Below, in pieces: positions 25,901 through 34,250 of a stretch of 64,000 nucleotides of DNA (the first letter of the stretch is position 1; the number at the start of each line of letters is the position of its first letter). Where the stretch lies: the NCBI GenBank assembly GCA_000469685.2, contig LS997565.1:16241293-16305292 (forward strand). The letters are read 5' to 3'. Source of the DNA: Haemonchus contortus. Lineage: Eukaryota; Nematoda; Chromadorea; Rhabditida; Trichostrongylidae. Under the pieces are notes generated by a model that was not told the origin of the DNA, searched no databases, and saw only the letters and a program-made list of their open reading frames with translations. The position numbers and the translations under genes are program-made.

Positions 25901-27022
25901 GAATAGCGAAACAAATTGGTTAGCTCCTCTCTGTAAGTGCACTGTCTTATCAGCTCTTAACAGCTATCATCACCTTCACCTCCTTTCATACCATCTACAC
26001 ACGCCATGCCATACATCGCTTCTAGCCCTGTTAAAAGCTGATAAGGCATGAAAAAATTAGGTTCAATTTTGACTCTAGAGGTTTCGAAGGTCAAATTTCT
26101 TCTGCGTTAATACACCGTATTGTATTTTTTATGATAATTAACTTTTTCTAAGTACGAAGCACTTACTAACCTATTAGATGAATTTAATTTTACTTTTTTT
26201 CTCCACTATATGAATGAAGTGGGGCGAAGACGGTGTAGTGGAAAATGGCGCACCTTCTTGCACGTACTGTCATGGGTTCGAATCCCGGATCGATTTCCGC
26301 CCAGGCCGAATAAGCCTCCCATCATTGCGGGGTGGTTTAATTGGTAACAAACTCGTCTGGGAGCATAAAAGCACTGATTTAAATATCGGCTGGTCACCGC
26401 AAGTCATAGTACAGGCCAAATAGGCATTCACTACGCCATTACGATTCTGAATTGAAGTCGAATGAGGGGGCGCATTCCCTAGAAGGGATTGATCAACTTT
26501 ATCTTTTTCATCCTTTATGAATGAAGTTGATCGATGAAAATCATTATGTCAGTAACAGAAACTATTTGACTTACGGCAGCTTTCGTTCCATGACATTTGT
26601 GATTCTACATTGCCTTCAACATTTTTTCTCACATCGACTATACGACATATGCTCGTGTTGTTATGAAACCAAAAATGCGGTTTAGGGCCAGTCACTATCA
26701 TTTTCAGGATTGCTGCCATATTCCTTAATCTGTAGTTGTTTACTATCCTTACTATCCGAGCTGAAATGAAAAGCCATGATCCTCTGTATGCTAGTTGTCT
26801 GCGAAATCTAACAAATAAAATTCTCACGTTGCCAACCATCAACGGTAAGTTTTATGAGCGTATCCAAGTCTGAATCCGATATGTCGTCTATAGTTATGGT
26901 CCCATAAACCTTTCCTATCTGCTTCCATACATGCTTCTTTTCACCTTCTTCACCTTTATAGGCCAAATCACCAACTAGTGCTGTACAGTCGTTGCGTTTC
27001 ATAGCCATTTCCATTGTACAGT
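4777..27022 (-). CDS. Receptor L-domain (IRLD-like) single-pass membrane protein, nine exons
   Basis: Nine minus-strand exons (27022-26828, 26760-26575, 22809-22708, 13046-12912, 12059-11889, 7954-7853, 7723-7589, 7518-7147, 4904-4777) join into one open frame of 508 codons ending in TAA. Every internal junction is phase 1 with AG/GT borders. The product has three L-type units (195+186 bp, 102+135+171 bp, then 102+135 bp plus the first part of the 372-bp exon), a Glu/Ser/Thr-rich linker, one transmembrane helix and a Lys-rich cytoplasmic tail. Diagnostic motifs are C-x-GG, GDLIL, DLSFLPNLEEI and GNVxxxT. The family is nematode IRLD (insulin/EGF-receptor L domain); no kinase or furin-like domain is seen. 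It probably acts at the cell surface in ligand binding or as a decoy; that role is inferred. The start and signal peptide are not found. Large introns are filled with repeats. The nine exons could belong to two genes, but the unbroken frame argues for one. Confidence 0.65.
5102..5178 (-). repeat. Fragment of tRNA-like SINE, family S1
   Basis: It matches the middle of the S1 elements (GACTTGCG-TGGC, GATGTAC, then CGAGTCTGGTACC) found complete at 8702-8977, 26222-26497 and 49174-49453. The tRNA-related head and the tail are missing. Confidence 0.6.
5205..7146. other. Last intron of the IRLD-like gene
   Basis: No exon is recognised. It contains a C-rich homopolymer tract at about 6015-6041 and, at about 6123-6470, a ~350-bp sequence repeated at the right edge of the window (63641-64000). 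The donor at its 5' end is GTTTGT at 7146-7141. Confidence 0.5.
6123..6470. repeat. Dispersed ~350-bp repeat, copy 1
   Basis: It shares a long collinear stretch with 63641-64000: TAGGTTACTA at the start, then TACTTTGTTACTG, CTGATTACAACTGCGGAAC and CTGATACGCC. The match is imperfect with several small indels. No terminal repeats or coding frame were seen. Both copies lie in same-strand positions near a minus-strand transmembrane exon. Confidence 0.7.
7147..7518 (-). CDS. IRLD-like gene, exon 8: third strand of L unit, linker, start of membrane helix
   Basis: It begins after ttattttcag-type AG and starts like the 171-bp exon at 11889 (NENFKIKGL, RIHGDVYVST, ETDVP). Instead of ending there it runs on into a linker rich in Glu, Ser and Thr (EGETTAQPEEGKQDE onward) that is likely an extracellular stalk, then QFISWICTI, and ends at the donor AG|GTTTGT. 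The 372-bp length keeps phase 1 at both ends. An alternative reading continues to a stop at 6983, but its extra residues do not look like the family. Confidence 0.7.
7589..7723 (-). CDS. IRLD-like gene, exon 7 (135 bp, L-domain middle)
   Basis: It runs from acceptor gtttag to donor GTGAGC. The product has the family pattern IPKGFEKLKKI, IRGSLIVERN, IKDLSFLKRLEYI. It has exactly the same length and phase as the exons at 12912 and 57235. Here the PPNIG motif is changed to IPKGF. A 70-bp intron separates it from exon 8 and 129 bp from exon 6, typical short nematode introns. Confidence 0.8.
7853..7954 (-). CDS. IRLD-like gene, exon 6 (102 bp, L-domain start)
   Basis: It runs from acceptor tttttcaag to donor GTCAGT. 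It encodes ECKGGEVNEQYLAKL, then a second Cys and VVGDLILRGLE. Its length and phase equal those of the exons at 22708 and 59758, and the C-x-GG start plus GDL(I/L)(L/I) end are shared by all three. Confidence 0.8.
8158..8525. mobile_element. Foldback (palindromic) MITE, copy 2, with GC-rich minisatellite arms
   Basis: A ~180-bp near-perfect inverted repeat begins GGCTGCTTTCATAGTCCGC on both ends and meets at an AACAAACAACC centre near 8335-8345. Each arm contains runs of GCGCGCTG/GCAGGC repeats whose copy number differs slightly between the arms. The flanking 3-bp direct repeat is AAT (8155-8157 and 8526-8528). The ORFs on both strands are by-products of the repeat. Confidence 0.85.
8702..8977 (-). 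repeat. tRNA-related SINE, family S1
   Basis: The minus strand starts GGAGGTGGTGTAGTGGCAAG (A-box-like), has a decayed B box (ATTCTAATCCC), then the S1 body, and ends in GATTCTGAATGGCAGTCG with a short GGGAGTGATTAACGCC tail. Its orientation matches the host gene. Other full copies are at 26222 and 49174. Confidence 0.75.
9079..10650 (+). mobile_element. Non-autonomous CA-microsatellite element, copy A
   Basis: It starts ACCAGTCGGGCCGCCCGG (a potential hairpin with CCGGGC) and ends TTATATATAGTAGGAT. Its 3' third has several diverged tandem units with CCACCATAAGTGTTCC and ACCAAATTTGAACGC(T/C), then GGGACAGGAGTTATGAAT and a short CA tract (10549-10602). It shares this organisation with 41047-42391 and 50585-54307. 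No transposase is encoded. The microsatellite, tandem core and lack of terminal inverted repeats resemble Helitron-related non-autonomous elements, but this classification is not proven. Confidence 0.65.
10651..11888. other. Intron of IRLD-like gene, nothing recognised
   Basis: No exon or known repeat was recognised apart from a poly-C tract around 11615-11627. Confidence 0.4.
11889..12059 (-). CDS. IRLD-like gene, exon 5 (171 bp, L-domain end)
   Basis: It runs from acceptor gattttcag to donor GTAAGA. It encodes VVDKNVNFKVEGLYALKRI, then GNVLIYTTKESDVP and LKEITQG. The closest relatives in the window are 7518 and 54507, which share NF-K-GL, RI-GNV/DV and DVP. Confidence 0.8.
12060..12911. 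other. Intron of IRLD-like gene, nothing recognised
   Basis: 852 bp between exons 4 and 5. Small plus-strand ORFs here show no recognisable domain. Confidence 0.45.
12912..13046 (-). CDS. IRLD-like gene, exon 4 (135 bp, L-domain middle)
   Basis: It runs from acceptor aatttcag to a strong donor GTAAGT. It encodes LPPNIGMLAQIVKIRG, HLYVGTNYG and VPDLSFLPNLEEIEA, the clearest L-domain signature in the window. Length and phase are identical to 7589 and 57235. Confidence 0.85.
13231..14118 (-). pseudogene. Decayed mariner-family transposase
   Basis: The left edge starts TACAGGATGTCCCAAAATTA, typical of a mariner-type terminal repeat. On the minus strand, scattered frames recall a DDE transposase: RVAFSDQNFF (catalytic first Asp region), then AHRAKLAREW and LPEFVGEEE, then FAILVWSPRMQ. 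Stops, a frameshift and a small insertion separate them. No right-hand inverted repeat could be placed. It lies in intron 3 of the IRLD-like gene. Confidence 0.5.
14119..15600. other. Intronic stretch, nothing firmly recognised
   Basis: Some short ORFs occur on both strands (for example around 14645-14956), but none shows a known motif, and no clean exon with splice sites could be defended. Confidence 0.35.
15616..15834 (+). CDS. Possible LYR-motif-like exon, uncertain
   Basis: The plus-strand frame reads VRSLYLQLERYRDYDD, then AMRIIREQFRAK, resembling the LYR family pattern (LY-x-x-L-x-R, later R-x-x-I-R-E-x-FR) of small mitochondrial assembly factors. The third residue of the LYR motif is Leu instead of Arg. 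The frame reaches a strong donor GTGAGT at 15835. It lies inside a large intron on the opposite strand, so it could be a nested gene or exon, or chance. No partner exon was found. Confidence 0.25.
15910..18584. other. Intronic stretch, nothing recognised
   Basis: Several ORFs of 60-130 codons on both strands lack any recognisable domain. No tRNA, transposase or reverse-transcriptase motif was seen. Confidence 0.35.
18590..20430. repeat. Long inverted repeat LIR1 with tRNA-like modules
   Basis: The left arm 18590-18955 starts AAGGGAAGGATACTTGGTCG and is matched inverted by 20070-20430. Each arm holds an S2 body (CAAATCTG, CCAAATCTGCTAAACGATTC) and then a tRNA-like segment with an A-box-like TGGCCGAGCGG and B-box-like GGTTCGATTCC (about 18801-18868; mirror about 20173-20240). 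A ~1.1-kb spacer without recognised genes separates the arms. The tRNA-like parts face the spacer. Confidence 0.75.
20431..22700. other. Intronic stretch, nothing recognised
   Basis: No coding motif, RNA gene or repeat of the families described here was identified. A G-run lies near 22138-22147. Confidence 0.35.
22708..22809 (-). CDS. IRLD-like gene, exon 3 (102 bp, L-domain start)
   Basis: It runs from acceptor ctttttaag to donor GTAAGT. It encodes RCRGGTVSEIYLSRL, a second Cys and TIDGNLILRNLH. Length and phase equal those at 7853 and 59758; the acceptor and first codons (TGGTACGG/TGTTACGG) are especially close to 59859, suggesting those two are recent relatives. Confidence 0.8.
22810..24115. 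other. Intronic stretch with a possible reverse-transcriptase scrap
   Basis: Around 23320-23400 one plus frame reads SKKGRSIPGNYRSIESL, reminiscent of the KKG...NYR-x-IS-LL fingers motif of non-LTR reverse transcriptases. The surrounding frame is not open, so this is at most a fossil. Nothing else was recognised. Confidence 0.3.
24120..25575. repeat. Inverted pair LIR2 of tRNA-like repeats
   Basis: The plus-strand copy at about 24135-24410 and a minus-strand copy at about 25310-25575 share TTTGAAATGAGAC, GCTGA-TTC-AATCTGCTT and ACATAAGAAAACTTA, and each ends with a tRNA-like GGC(T/G)GCTT, GTAGTGGTAA and GTTTTGTGGGGG. The tRNA-like parts face each other. A long G-rich run follows the left copy (24400-24433). 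The body resembles a diverged S2 element. Confidence 0.7.
25576..26200. other. Intronic stretch, nothing recognised
   Basis: AT-rich with a TTAT microsatellite at about 25570-25600. No exon or RNA gene seen. Confidence 0.4.
26222..26497 (+). repeat. tRNA-related SINE, family S1
   Basis: It has an A-box-like GGTGTAGTGG, a B box GGGTTCGAATCCC (about 26274-26286), the S1 body with CAAACTCGTCTGGGAG and ACCGCAAGTCAT, and the tail GATTCTGAATTGAAGTCG followed by GGGATTGATCAAC. It is inserted just inside intron 2 in the antisense orientation relative to the host gene. Confidence 0.8.
26575..26760 (-). CDS. IRLD-like gene, exon 2 (186 bp, end of first L unit)
   Basis: It runs from acceptor catttcag to a strong donor GTAAGT. 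It encodes RIVRIVNNYRLRNMAAIL, then GPKPHFWFHNNTSIC and a Cys-ending segment (SWNESC). The paired NN-x-x-L and HNNTSLC-like motifs are the ladder-end pattern of receptor L domains. Confidence 0.8.
26828..27022 (-). CDS. IRLD-like gene, exon 1 found (195 bp, start of first L unit)
   Basis: It runs from acceptor attctag to donor GTGAGA. It encodes CTALVGDLAYKGEEGEKK, WKQIGKVYGTITIDD and DLDTLIKL, the I-x-G-D-L and I-x-G-T-I strands of an L domain. It is separated from exon 2 by a 67-bp intron. An upstream exon with a signal peptide is expected but was not found between here and the LINE at 28.3 kb; Met codons at its start could also serve. Confidence 0.75.
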
Positions 27023-28259
27023 CTAGAATCTCTCAATTAGAAGTAAGATGAACAAAGTGGTATTACGGATACTTTCCAACAGCTGGGAATAAGTGTGCTT
27101 CGACTGGGAACATGGTATATACCCACATCGGAAGGTGGAACAGAAAAAGTAGGCCCCAGAAGAGAGTTCAATTAAGGTAACTACCAAAAAAAGTAACTTA
27201 TTCGATGGATGTCGAACGATTAAGTTGAGATCACTTTATGACTGTGCTGATATAGTTGGAACGATAAAGTGGGAACCCAGCACTGAAAATTCTGATCTGG
27301 GGACGGAGTTAGAGGAAACTGTGCTATTGGTAAAGAAGTGACCTATTAAAGATGCGGTCAGCGACCATGTCAGTCGGAAATGAGTGGTGTCGAATTGCGT
27401 CGAATAAGAAAATCAATTTCGAGAAAATAGTAGTTCGGCTAACCGTACGGACTGCCAACGTCCACTGCAAATGGGGCATTGAAGACTTGATCGCGCCGCA
27501 GCTTCTCATTAGCTCTAATGAATACCTCCTAAAACAACATCCTCTCTCCGCTGATCCTTCTCCTTTCACGAAGTTATGAATTGTTTTTGAGAGGTATTTT
27601 CCTCCATCCGTTGGCACAATGGTAAGAGATGCCTCAAAACGGGTAATCTCATTTCATAATTCAACCAGTTTCATGAATCTCATCGTGTGCTATCTAAAAC
27701 ACACCAAGCGAACGCTAAACATTTCATGTTCAAAAATACAGCAAGGATGTTCGCGATCTGGCTAGGAGCTGTGATGGGAATAAAGATTAATATTTACAAA
27801 AAAAACGGACAAAAGTCACCCAAGCTAACGAGACTGCAGTGCCACTTTTCGAATGCCAGAGTATAAAGGTTGGCTGCGCTCAGCGATGACGTTTTGCTGC
27901 ACGGTTCAAACCTTTCAATTTCAGTTGAAGCAACGCAGCGATATTGAGGCAAGATACTAGCGAACTTATCCAGTCGTGAAAATCCTTGCCATGGCTACTG
28001 AGATGCAGATCTTCAAAATCGGCGAAGCTGTGTTCATCGCTCCTTGCGCTTAAGGCAAGATGAGCTCCACGAAGGAGTAAACCGGAACAAAAAGCATGGT
28101 TCACGGCTTAGATTAAAAATCTTCATCTGCAGTTAGAGCTGATCCAATGATCACATCGCACAAAGAATTTCACGAGGGTGGATGCCACGCTTACAACGAA
28201 ATCTATTGTAAGATTTACAAAATGCGGTTCATTGACGCTAAAAGTTACGAATAAGACCG
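27023..28259. other. Non-coding stretch between the IRLD-like gene and the LINE
   Basis: No exon, RNA gene or known repeat recognised. The upstream promoter or first exon of the IRLD-like gene may lie here. Confidence 0.35.
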
Positions 28260-28324
28260 CCAGTCAGATAGATTTTGTGCTACCATCACGAAATCGAATG
28301 GATATGGGATCACCTGTGTCACCT

Positions 28325-30416
28325 TTATGACCTGTACTCCCGTTGATCGTCGATTTCCTCGAGCGGGCGCCAGTAACGTCTCCATTCGTCCCTGTCGCGA
28401 GCCAGAATAGTCCAGTGAATCGCACTCGCTCGAGGGACACGGAGCAAGACATTCCTTTCGTTAAGAGCTTTCGTGGAGAAGTCTGACCATCTCGTTGGCG
28501 GCCGTCCTGGTGTTCGGTTGACGTCTCGAGGGATCCAGTCCGTAACCGCCCTGGTCCAACGGTCATCATTATATCGCATAACGTGTCCGGCCCACCTGAT
28601 CTTCGATCTCTTGGCGTGAACAACGGCATCCTTGATCTTCGTTCGTCGACGGAGCTCGGAACTCCGGACTCCCTTCTGCACTTGCGTGTATAAGGAAATT
28701 CCGAGCATCGTCCTTTCCACAGCGCGTTGAATGACGCTAACTGCATGCTCATCCTGCTTTCGTAGAGTCCAAGTCTCTGAGGCGTATGTCAGAGCAGGAA
28801 GGACCGCAAAGGTGAGCGCGGAGCCAGATGTTCTTCGTTTTCTTCACTGCTCCCTCGATATTCTTAAATGCTCCCCACGCCGCGCGTTTCCGCCTGCTCA
28901 GCTCCAGAGCTCGGTCGTTTACCATGTTGACTTCTCGACCTAGATACACATAGCTGGAGCATTCAGAGATATTCGTTCCGTTCAGCATGAAAGGAGCATC
29001 AGGTACCAACCCGTTTCGCATGAACATCGTCTTCGTTAAGTTCAGTCTCAAGCCGATCTTTCCACAAGCGTTGTCAAATTCGGCCAGCATTTGTTCCGCC
29101 TGCTTGATGTTGGGTGTTATAAGCACGATGTCATCTGCAAAGCGGAGATGATGTAAGTAGCGGCCATCGACCTCCACTCCCATGCTTTCCCATTCCATAT
29201 GACGCACGACTTTCTCGAGAGCGGCACTGAAAAGTTTGGGCGAGATGGTATCGCCCTGTCGAACCCCTCTCTTCACGTTGATGATGACTTCTTTATAGAA
29301 TGGCGAGATCCTGGTCGTGAAGTTGTTGCAGAGCTCACGAAGCATCCTTACATATTGAGTAGGGACACCCTGGTTGCCCAGGGCTTCAATTACCGCTTCT
29401 GTCTCGACGGTATCAAAGGCTTTCTTTGAATCTATGAACGTAAGACATAGCGGCATTTTGTATTCTCGCGATACTTCAATGAGTCTTGTAACGGTGTGGA
29501 TGTGATCGACTGTGCTGAACCCTCTCCGGAACACTGCTTGCTCGCATGGCTGCCCTTCATCTGATATTCTGCCAATCCTGTTAAGGATGACTCGTGTGAA
29601 GAGTTTATAAATTACAGACAGCATTCAAATTGGGCGATAATTGCCAATGTCGTCTGGATCTCCCTTCTTATACAGCGACACGGTCTTGCTAGTTTTCCGC
29701 GAAGCGGGCACTTTGCATTGCGACAGGTACCGCGTGAAAAGCCGGGCCAGGGTTTTGACAATGACTGGCGGAAGGCTCTTCAGATGTTCTGCTTTGATCC
29801 TGTCGGGACCGGGTGCTGTACCATTCCTCATCGACGTGATGGCATGTCGAATTTCGGAAGGGAGAACTGGAGGGACGACGTAACCGTCTTGCCTAAGATG
29901 GCAGGTAGGCATGTAGACGTGGCTGTCGAAGAGATCAGAGTAGAATTCGTAGATAACCTTCTCCATTGCCCTTCGGGATGCAGTAACTGTTCCGTCAGGA
30001 CGACGAAAGGAAGTCATCTTAGTCTTGTAATTGGCGAAATTCCGTCGGGCATTGCTAATGCTCTTTCCGGCCTCGGCGGCTTCGTCCATAACTGCTGCTC
30101 TTCTCTCTTTCAGATCTTCCTTTATCGCCTCTCTGCATAGCTTCGCAAGTTCGGACGTTTGTTGATGATTGCCTATAGCTCGCGCGATACCACGCTGGCG
30201 TATCAGCCCGAGAGGCTTCGTAGAGAGACGTTTCTTGACATCTTTGAGACTCTCAGCTCTCCTGGCGCAATCGTGAAGATGTTCGACGAGCCGGTCGTAT
30301 TCTCCATCGATGTTGTCGTTGACGGAATCTTCCCACAAACTCGCCAATGGAGCAAAGTGATCCCAATAGACCACAGTCTTGGGGCTTCGTTTCCTGAACT
30401 TCGCAGCTCTCTCCAC
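28325..30416 (-). pseudogene. RTE-type reverse transcriptase, broken
   Basis: Motifs in order: linker from RAAKFRKRSP, GTAPGPDRIKAEHL, SLYKKGD and NYRPI, an in-frame TGA at 29625-29627, then SVIYKLFTRVI, TFIDSKKAFDTVE (motif A), RGVRQGDTISPKLF (motif B), LRFADDIVLI (catalytic FADD), and GLRLNLTKT (motif D). A frameshift near 28800 moves the frame to [28 protein letters not shown] and [10 protein letters not shown]. The stop sits where relatives usually have Cys (RPI-C-LLS). All catalytic residues are otherwise present. Confidence 0.9.
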
Positions 30417-30419
30417 GCA

Positions 30420-31141
30420 CTGAGAAAGAGACGATGGTCTGATCCCGTGTAGAACTTCGGAACAACAGCGACGTCAGTCAGGCAAAACTTCCGATTGACG
30501 ATGATGTGATCTGTTTCATTATGGAACTGTCCACCAGGCGACTCCCATGTCCATTGGGAATGAGAGGGTTTCTGGAACTGCGAGTTACCATGGATAGTGT
30601 GGGTCGACATGATAAATTCTGATAGCCTTTCACCCTGCTCATTCCATTCCATTCCGTAAGTCCCGATGTGCAGCTCTTCAGTCTTTCTCCTGGGGCCAAT
30701 CTTGGCGTTGAAATCACCGACGATGACCTCGAAGAAGGAATGGTCTTCTCTGTAGAGCTTCTCCAGATCCATATAGAACGCCTCCAGCTCTTCTTCATCG
30801 CAGCTCGATGTTGGTGCGTAAACAACAAAGACCGTTAGAGCTGGGGTTGAGCAACATCTTCTCAATCGCAAACGTCCGATTCGGGTTGTCAAGCTTTCGT
30901 ACGAATCGATGTTCATGACCAAGTGCGTGTTGACGAGGACACCTACACCGCCGACGCCTCTGCTGTCGCATGTTCTAAGGAACAGTTCTTCTCCAGTTTC
31001 AAATACAGCGTGCAGCGGGCGGTGCCTTCTCGTTTCGGTCAGTCCGATGACATCGTACTTGATTTTCCTAGCTTGCATTATCAGGTCTTCTATACACGCT
31101 TCCGATGCAAGCGCCCGTGCGTTGAAAGTACAGATCGCCAT
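30420..31141 (-). pseudogene. RTE-type apurinic endonuclease domain, broken at its C-terminal end
   Basis: The frame starts MAICTFNARALAS and contains the endonuclease signature residues: Asn in TFNAR, Glu in LTETRRH, VYAPTSS, Asp and Asn in VGDFNAKIG, and SDH in TGSDHRLF. It then loses frame near 30420; the next frame continues with ERAAKFRKRS of the linker. In an active element this domain would nick target DNA for target-primed reverse transcription. Confidence 0.9.
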
Positions 31142-31400
31142 CTTAGTCCTTCTCCTTTAAGGCAGCCTGTTTTGGCCCTGAGATTTTAGCAGCCTCTCTT
31201 AAGCGGTCCTACCCAACGCTGCCGTATTGGGGGCTCCCTCAAGTTCAAGGGAATGAGACCCATTTCTGTTAATGTTTTTGGCATGAAATCCACGTGTAAC
31301 TTGCCAGGCTCTAGCTGGGGGGCCTACTCTTAGCCGTGGGGACATGCGGACGTGCCATTGATTTATATACATATATAATTTTTTACAAATATAATTGAAT

Positions 31401-32674
31401 GGATAATGAAAGCTCCGAGCAAAGTTGCCATCGAACAGTAGAAAAATGCTGGCGATAGCTTCCGGACCATACAAGCCGACATCTGATGTTAAAGACGAAA
31501 GCATGTGGCAGGGCAACAGGTTGCCTCCCTTTTGGTAGGAAGATATTTCTCCGAACGAGTCCTTGTCTTCAGTCCAGAACGCAGTGGTTTAGACGTAATG
31601 TACCGAGGCTTAACTTAACGCGTGAAGAACGAATTCAACCGCGACCTCGGGCGGACGGGTGAGGGGGACTCAAGCAAGGGAGCCGCCATCCCTCCAGTTC
31701 ATCGACAACTACCTAACCACAGCTTGGATATGGGATAGGACCGCAAATGGTGAGAAGCCTGCGCATTTGTTTGCAATATGGACGGAATAAACAAAGACGT
31801 TTACAGACTGTGTTTGAAATATGCAGCAGTACCACTCTCAACAAGCTAATGATGAAAAAAGACATAAAAGTTCAACCTCTTGTTTTATGACCATACTTTT
31901 GCTGAAATCTATCCTCTCGAGATTGCTATTTCCATATACCACGAGACTATATTTATACTCTGTATGCAAGAAAGAATCGCGTTGTCAAAAACAAATCAGA
32001 CTTCAAATATTTTTTACCACAAAAATCAGTGTTCCCCTTCAAACTCATTATTGAGCTTAGTGGAATTTTCTTCAGCTTGTCGAGATTTGCCATAACTATG
32101 CAGCCAGTAAAGTTCAAAATTTGCTGAAAAAAGTGGTATTTGGCATTAGTTCGCAAGGACTCATGTCGATGTAGAGAGTGCGTTGTCGCATACGAGTATT
32201 GTTTAGGGAAGAAGGGCACAGAACAGCTTCATCCCCAATGATATATCAAGACTAAGAAATTGAGGTTTACTGGTATCTGAAGATAGTTCAGCTTAGAACT
32301 GTGTTTGGCTGATATTCATTGACACAGTGCTGAATACCTCACCCAAACAGCCGTATGCCCTAGCAAATCGACTGCCCCATTCAGAAAGGGCCAATTTGCG
32401 GCTATCTGGTCAATCACACTCTACACTTTCAGAGTTAGCCCCTTAATCTGGTGGATGGGGTTCAATGATCCTGTCAATTTCGAGCACTTCCTTCCATCAA
32501 CGGTGTTTTCTAATGTCATTTTCGTTTTAAACAGGTCATTTTGATACTCCGTTGGGGCCCTTCATCGTTGCTTCCTTGAGCATCGAATTCCACACTTCGT
32601 AGCTTGGAGTGGCACTATGACCATCAGATTGTGTTCATATCGCAGAGGCTACTATTCCAACTTTTTTTTGCTTC
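31401..32674. other. Stretch with one weak L-domain-like segment
   Basis: On the minus strand, after an acceptor-like ttttttcag at about 32127, a frame reads LNFTGCIVMANLDKLKKI, then PLSSIMSLKGN and DFC, which recalls the end of a receptor L domain. Its phase is 0 rather than the phase 1 of the other exons, and no good donor follows. Nothing else was recognised. Confidence 0.25.
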
Positions 32675-34244
32675 GAGTACGTCTCCGAATGATACAGCCA
32701 CTTCCGATTCTCCCAAAAACTCATAGTAGACAATATTTCTGAAAAAATAGGTCAAAGAAAAAAATGTGTCAAATCTGAATTGCAATTCGCATTCTCAACA
32801 AATTCCAGCTCGGAGAAGCAATCATTTTTTGGTCAATTTTTCAGCAAAAGGAGCTTTTCCAACGCCTTCAAATGATAAGCCACTAACAAATTTATTTATT
32901 TCACAACAAACGTACAACAAGGAGAGAAAGTTGCAAAGTCAATAATTTGTTGGTCCACCATTCCTTCGAGTTACTCCAAAATGATCTAGGCTCAAATGAA
33001 GACTACCGACTAGCTCTTGGTCAAGTTGGTGTCATGCTTCGACGATCGCTATTTCCAACTTCTTGACGCCTTGCAATTGCTCGTTTTGGGCGTGAATCTT
33101 CCGCACCATGAAGCCTCATAAATTTTCCATCGAATCCAAATCGGGGCTGTTCACCGGCCAGAGCGAAAGTGCAATACGGAGCCGAGAGAACCATGCTTGG
33201 GTGCTTCTGCTGTTCTGGATTGAGGTGTTATCTTGCATAAAAACAAGTTTTCGGTGCCGATTATGACGCCAGAAAGGGAGAAGTGCACGGCGCAAAACAG
33301 TCCGATGAAAGGACGAGTCCATCTTCTTTGGTACAAAGCATAAACGGATGCGCCTACTTGATGAAATCGTCGCCCAAACCATGATTAATCCTCTCTCGAG
33401 TTTTCGTCTAGAAAACTGAAGTTTTTCCTTCCACAGGTCAAGCCAGTAAAATTGGTTCCCGTCTGAACAATCACAATTGAACTTTTTCATACGAAACAAA
33501 ACAACAGAAACCATCAGGAGAAGAAAGGTCAAGTGTCAGCACACGACGAATACCTTAATCCGCTCGATTCACCTGCACCTTTTGACCGAAAGCGACCGGA
33601 TTTTCTCGATGTCCTTTTGTCACGCGCACGCATTCTCCTCTTAATGATAAACTTGGACTTCCTGATCACCTTCCAAACAATGTTTCCCGAGACGCTGAAG
33701 TTCAGAGACGATCGGATTCCCATACAGGACTTGGTGGAGTTCGACGCTTTCCTCAAAATACGGCGCTTGTCGCCGTCAGACAAAAGCGAGTCCAGCACTT
33801 CTTCTGGTTCTAAATGCTACAGAATTATTGATGAAGCTATCCACAACTGCATGATATCGACCCGAAACTCGTGCAATTCTGCGTTTCGATTGTCCGTGCT
33901 TCTTTTTTTCGCTAGGATTTGACCCTCCTCGAATTCCCAAAGAAACTTACTTTTTTCATTGCCTGAAAATGAAGAACGTTACATAGACAAGGCAATTTCG
34001 CTGGTTGAACTAAAAAACGACACGAATAGCGAATTGGCTGTATCATTTGGAGACGTTGAAAACCACGCTTTACTGGAAAATTGACGAAGAAAAACCTTTG
34101 TTTTCTCGAGATGAAAGTTGGTGATAATGTGCGAGTGGCAAATAAGACCTGACGCATTCTTTACTTCGGTACTTTCTCAGAAACATCGTATACTCTGAGT
34201 TTTTGAGGAAATTAGGGGTGGCTGTATCATTTGGAGATGCACTG
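32675..34244 (-). mobile_element. Tc1/mariner-type element with IR/DR ends, inactive
   Basis: Ends of ~200 bp are inverted to each other; the right end reads CACTGTA with a TA outside, the left end GAGTACGTCTCC. Each end has two direct copies of CTCCAAATGATACAGCCA-like sequence (32683-32700 and about 32863-32882 on the left; 34036-34054 and 34220-34239 on the right), the IR/DR layout known from Tc1-like elements. Total length is about 1570 bp. Confidence 0.75.
33116..33930 (-). pseudogene. Tc1-type transposase, broken
   Basis: The N-terminal part has a helix-turn-helix-like SDGDKRRILRKASNSTKS and VWKVIRKSKF. After a frame break come KKFNCDCSDGNQFYW, GLIMVWATIS, KLVFMQDNTSIQNSRSTQAW and WPVNSPDLDSMENL, the DD-x-E core (QDN, SPDL, ENL). 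Frame breaks near 33530 and 33800 and loss of the C-terminal end after MENL mark it as dead. Confidence 0.85.
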
Positions 34245-34250
34245 TAGGTG

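Larger units (their letters stand above)
28260..31400 (-). mobile_element. RTE-clade non-LTR retrotransposon, inactive copy
   Basis: One minus-strand element has a 5' leader (GPPARAWQVT, ELEGAPNTAALGRTA in an upstream frame at 31199-31345), an apurinic-type endonuclease, a reverse transcriptase and a C-terminal GRPPTRW region. Boundaries are approximate; no target-site duplication could be fixed. Two frameshifts and one in-frame stop make it non-autonomous today. Confidence 0.85.
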
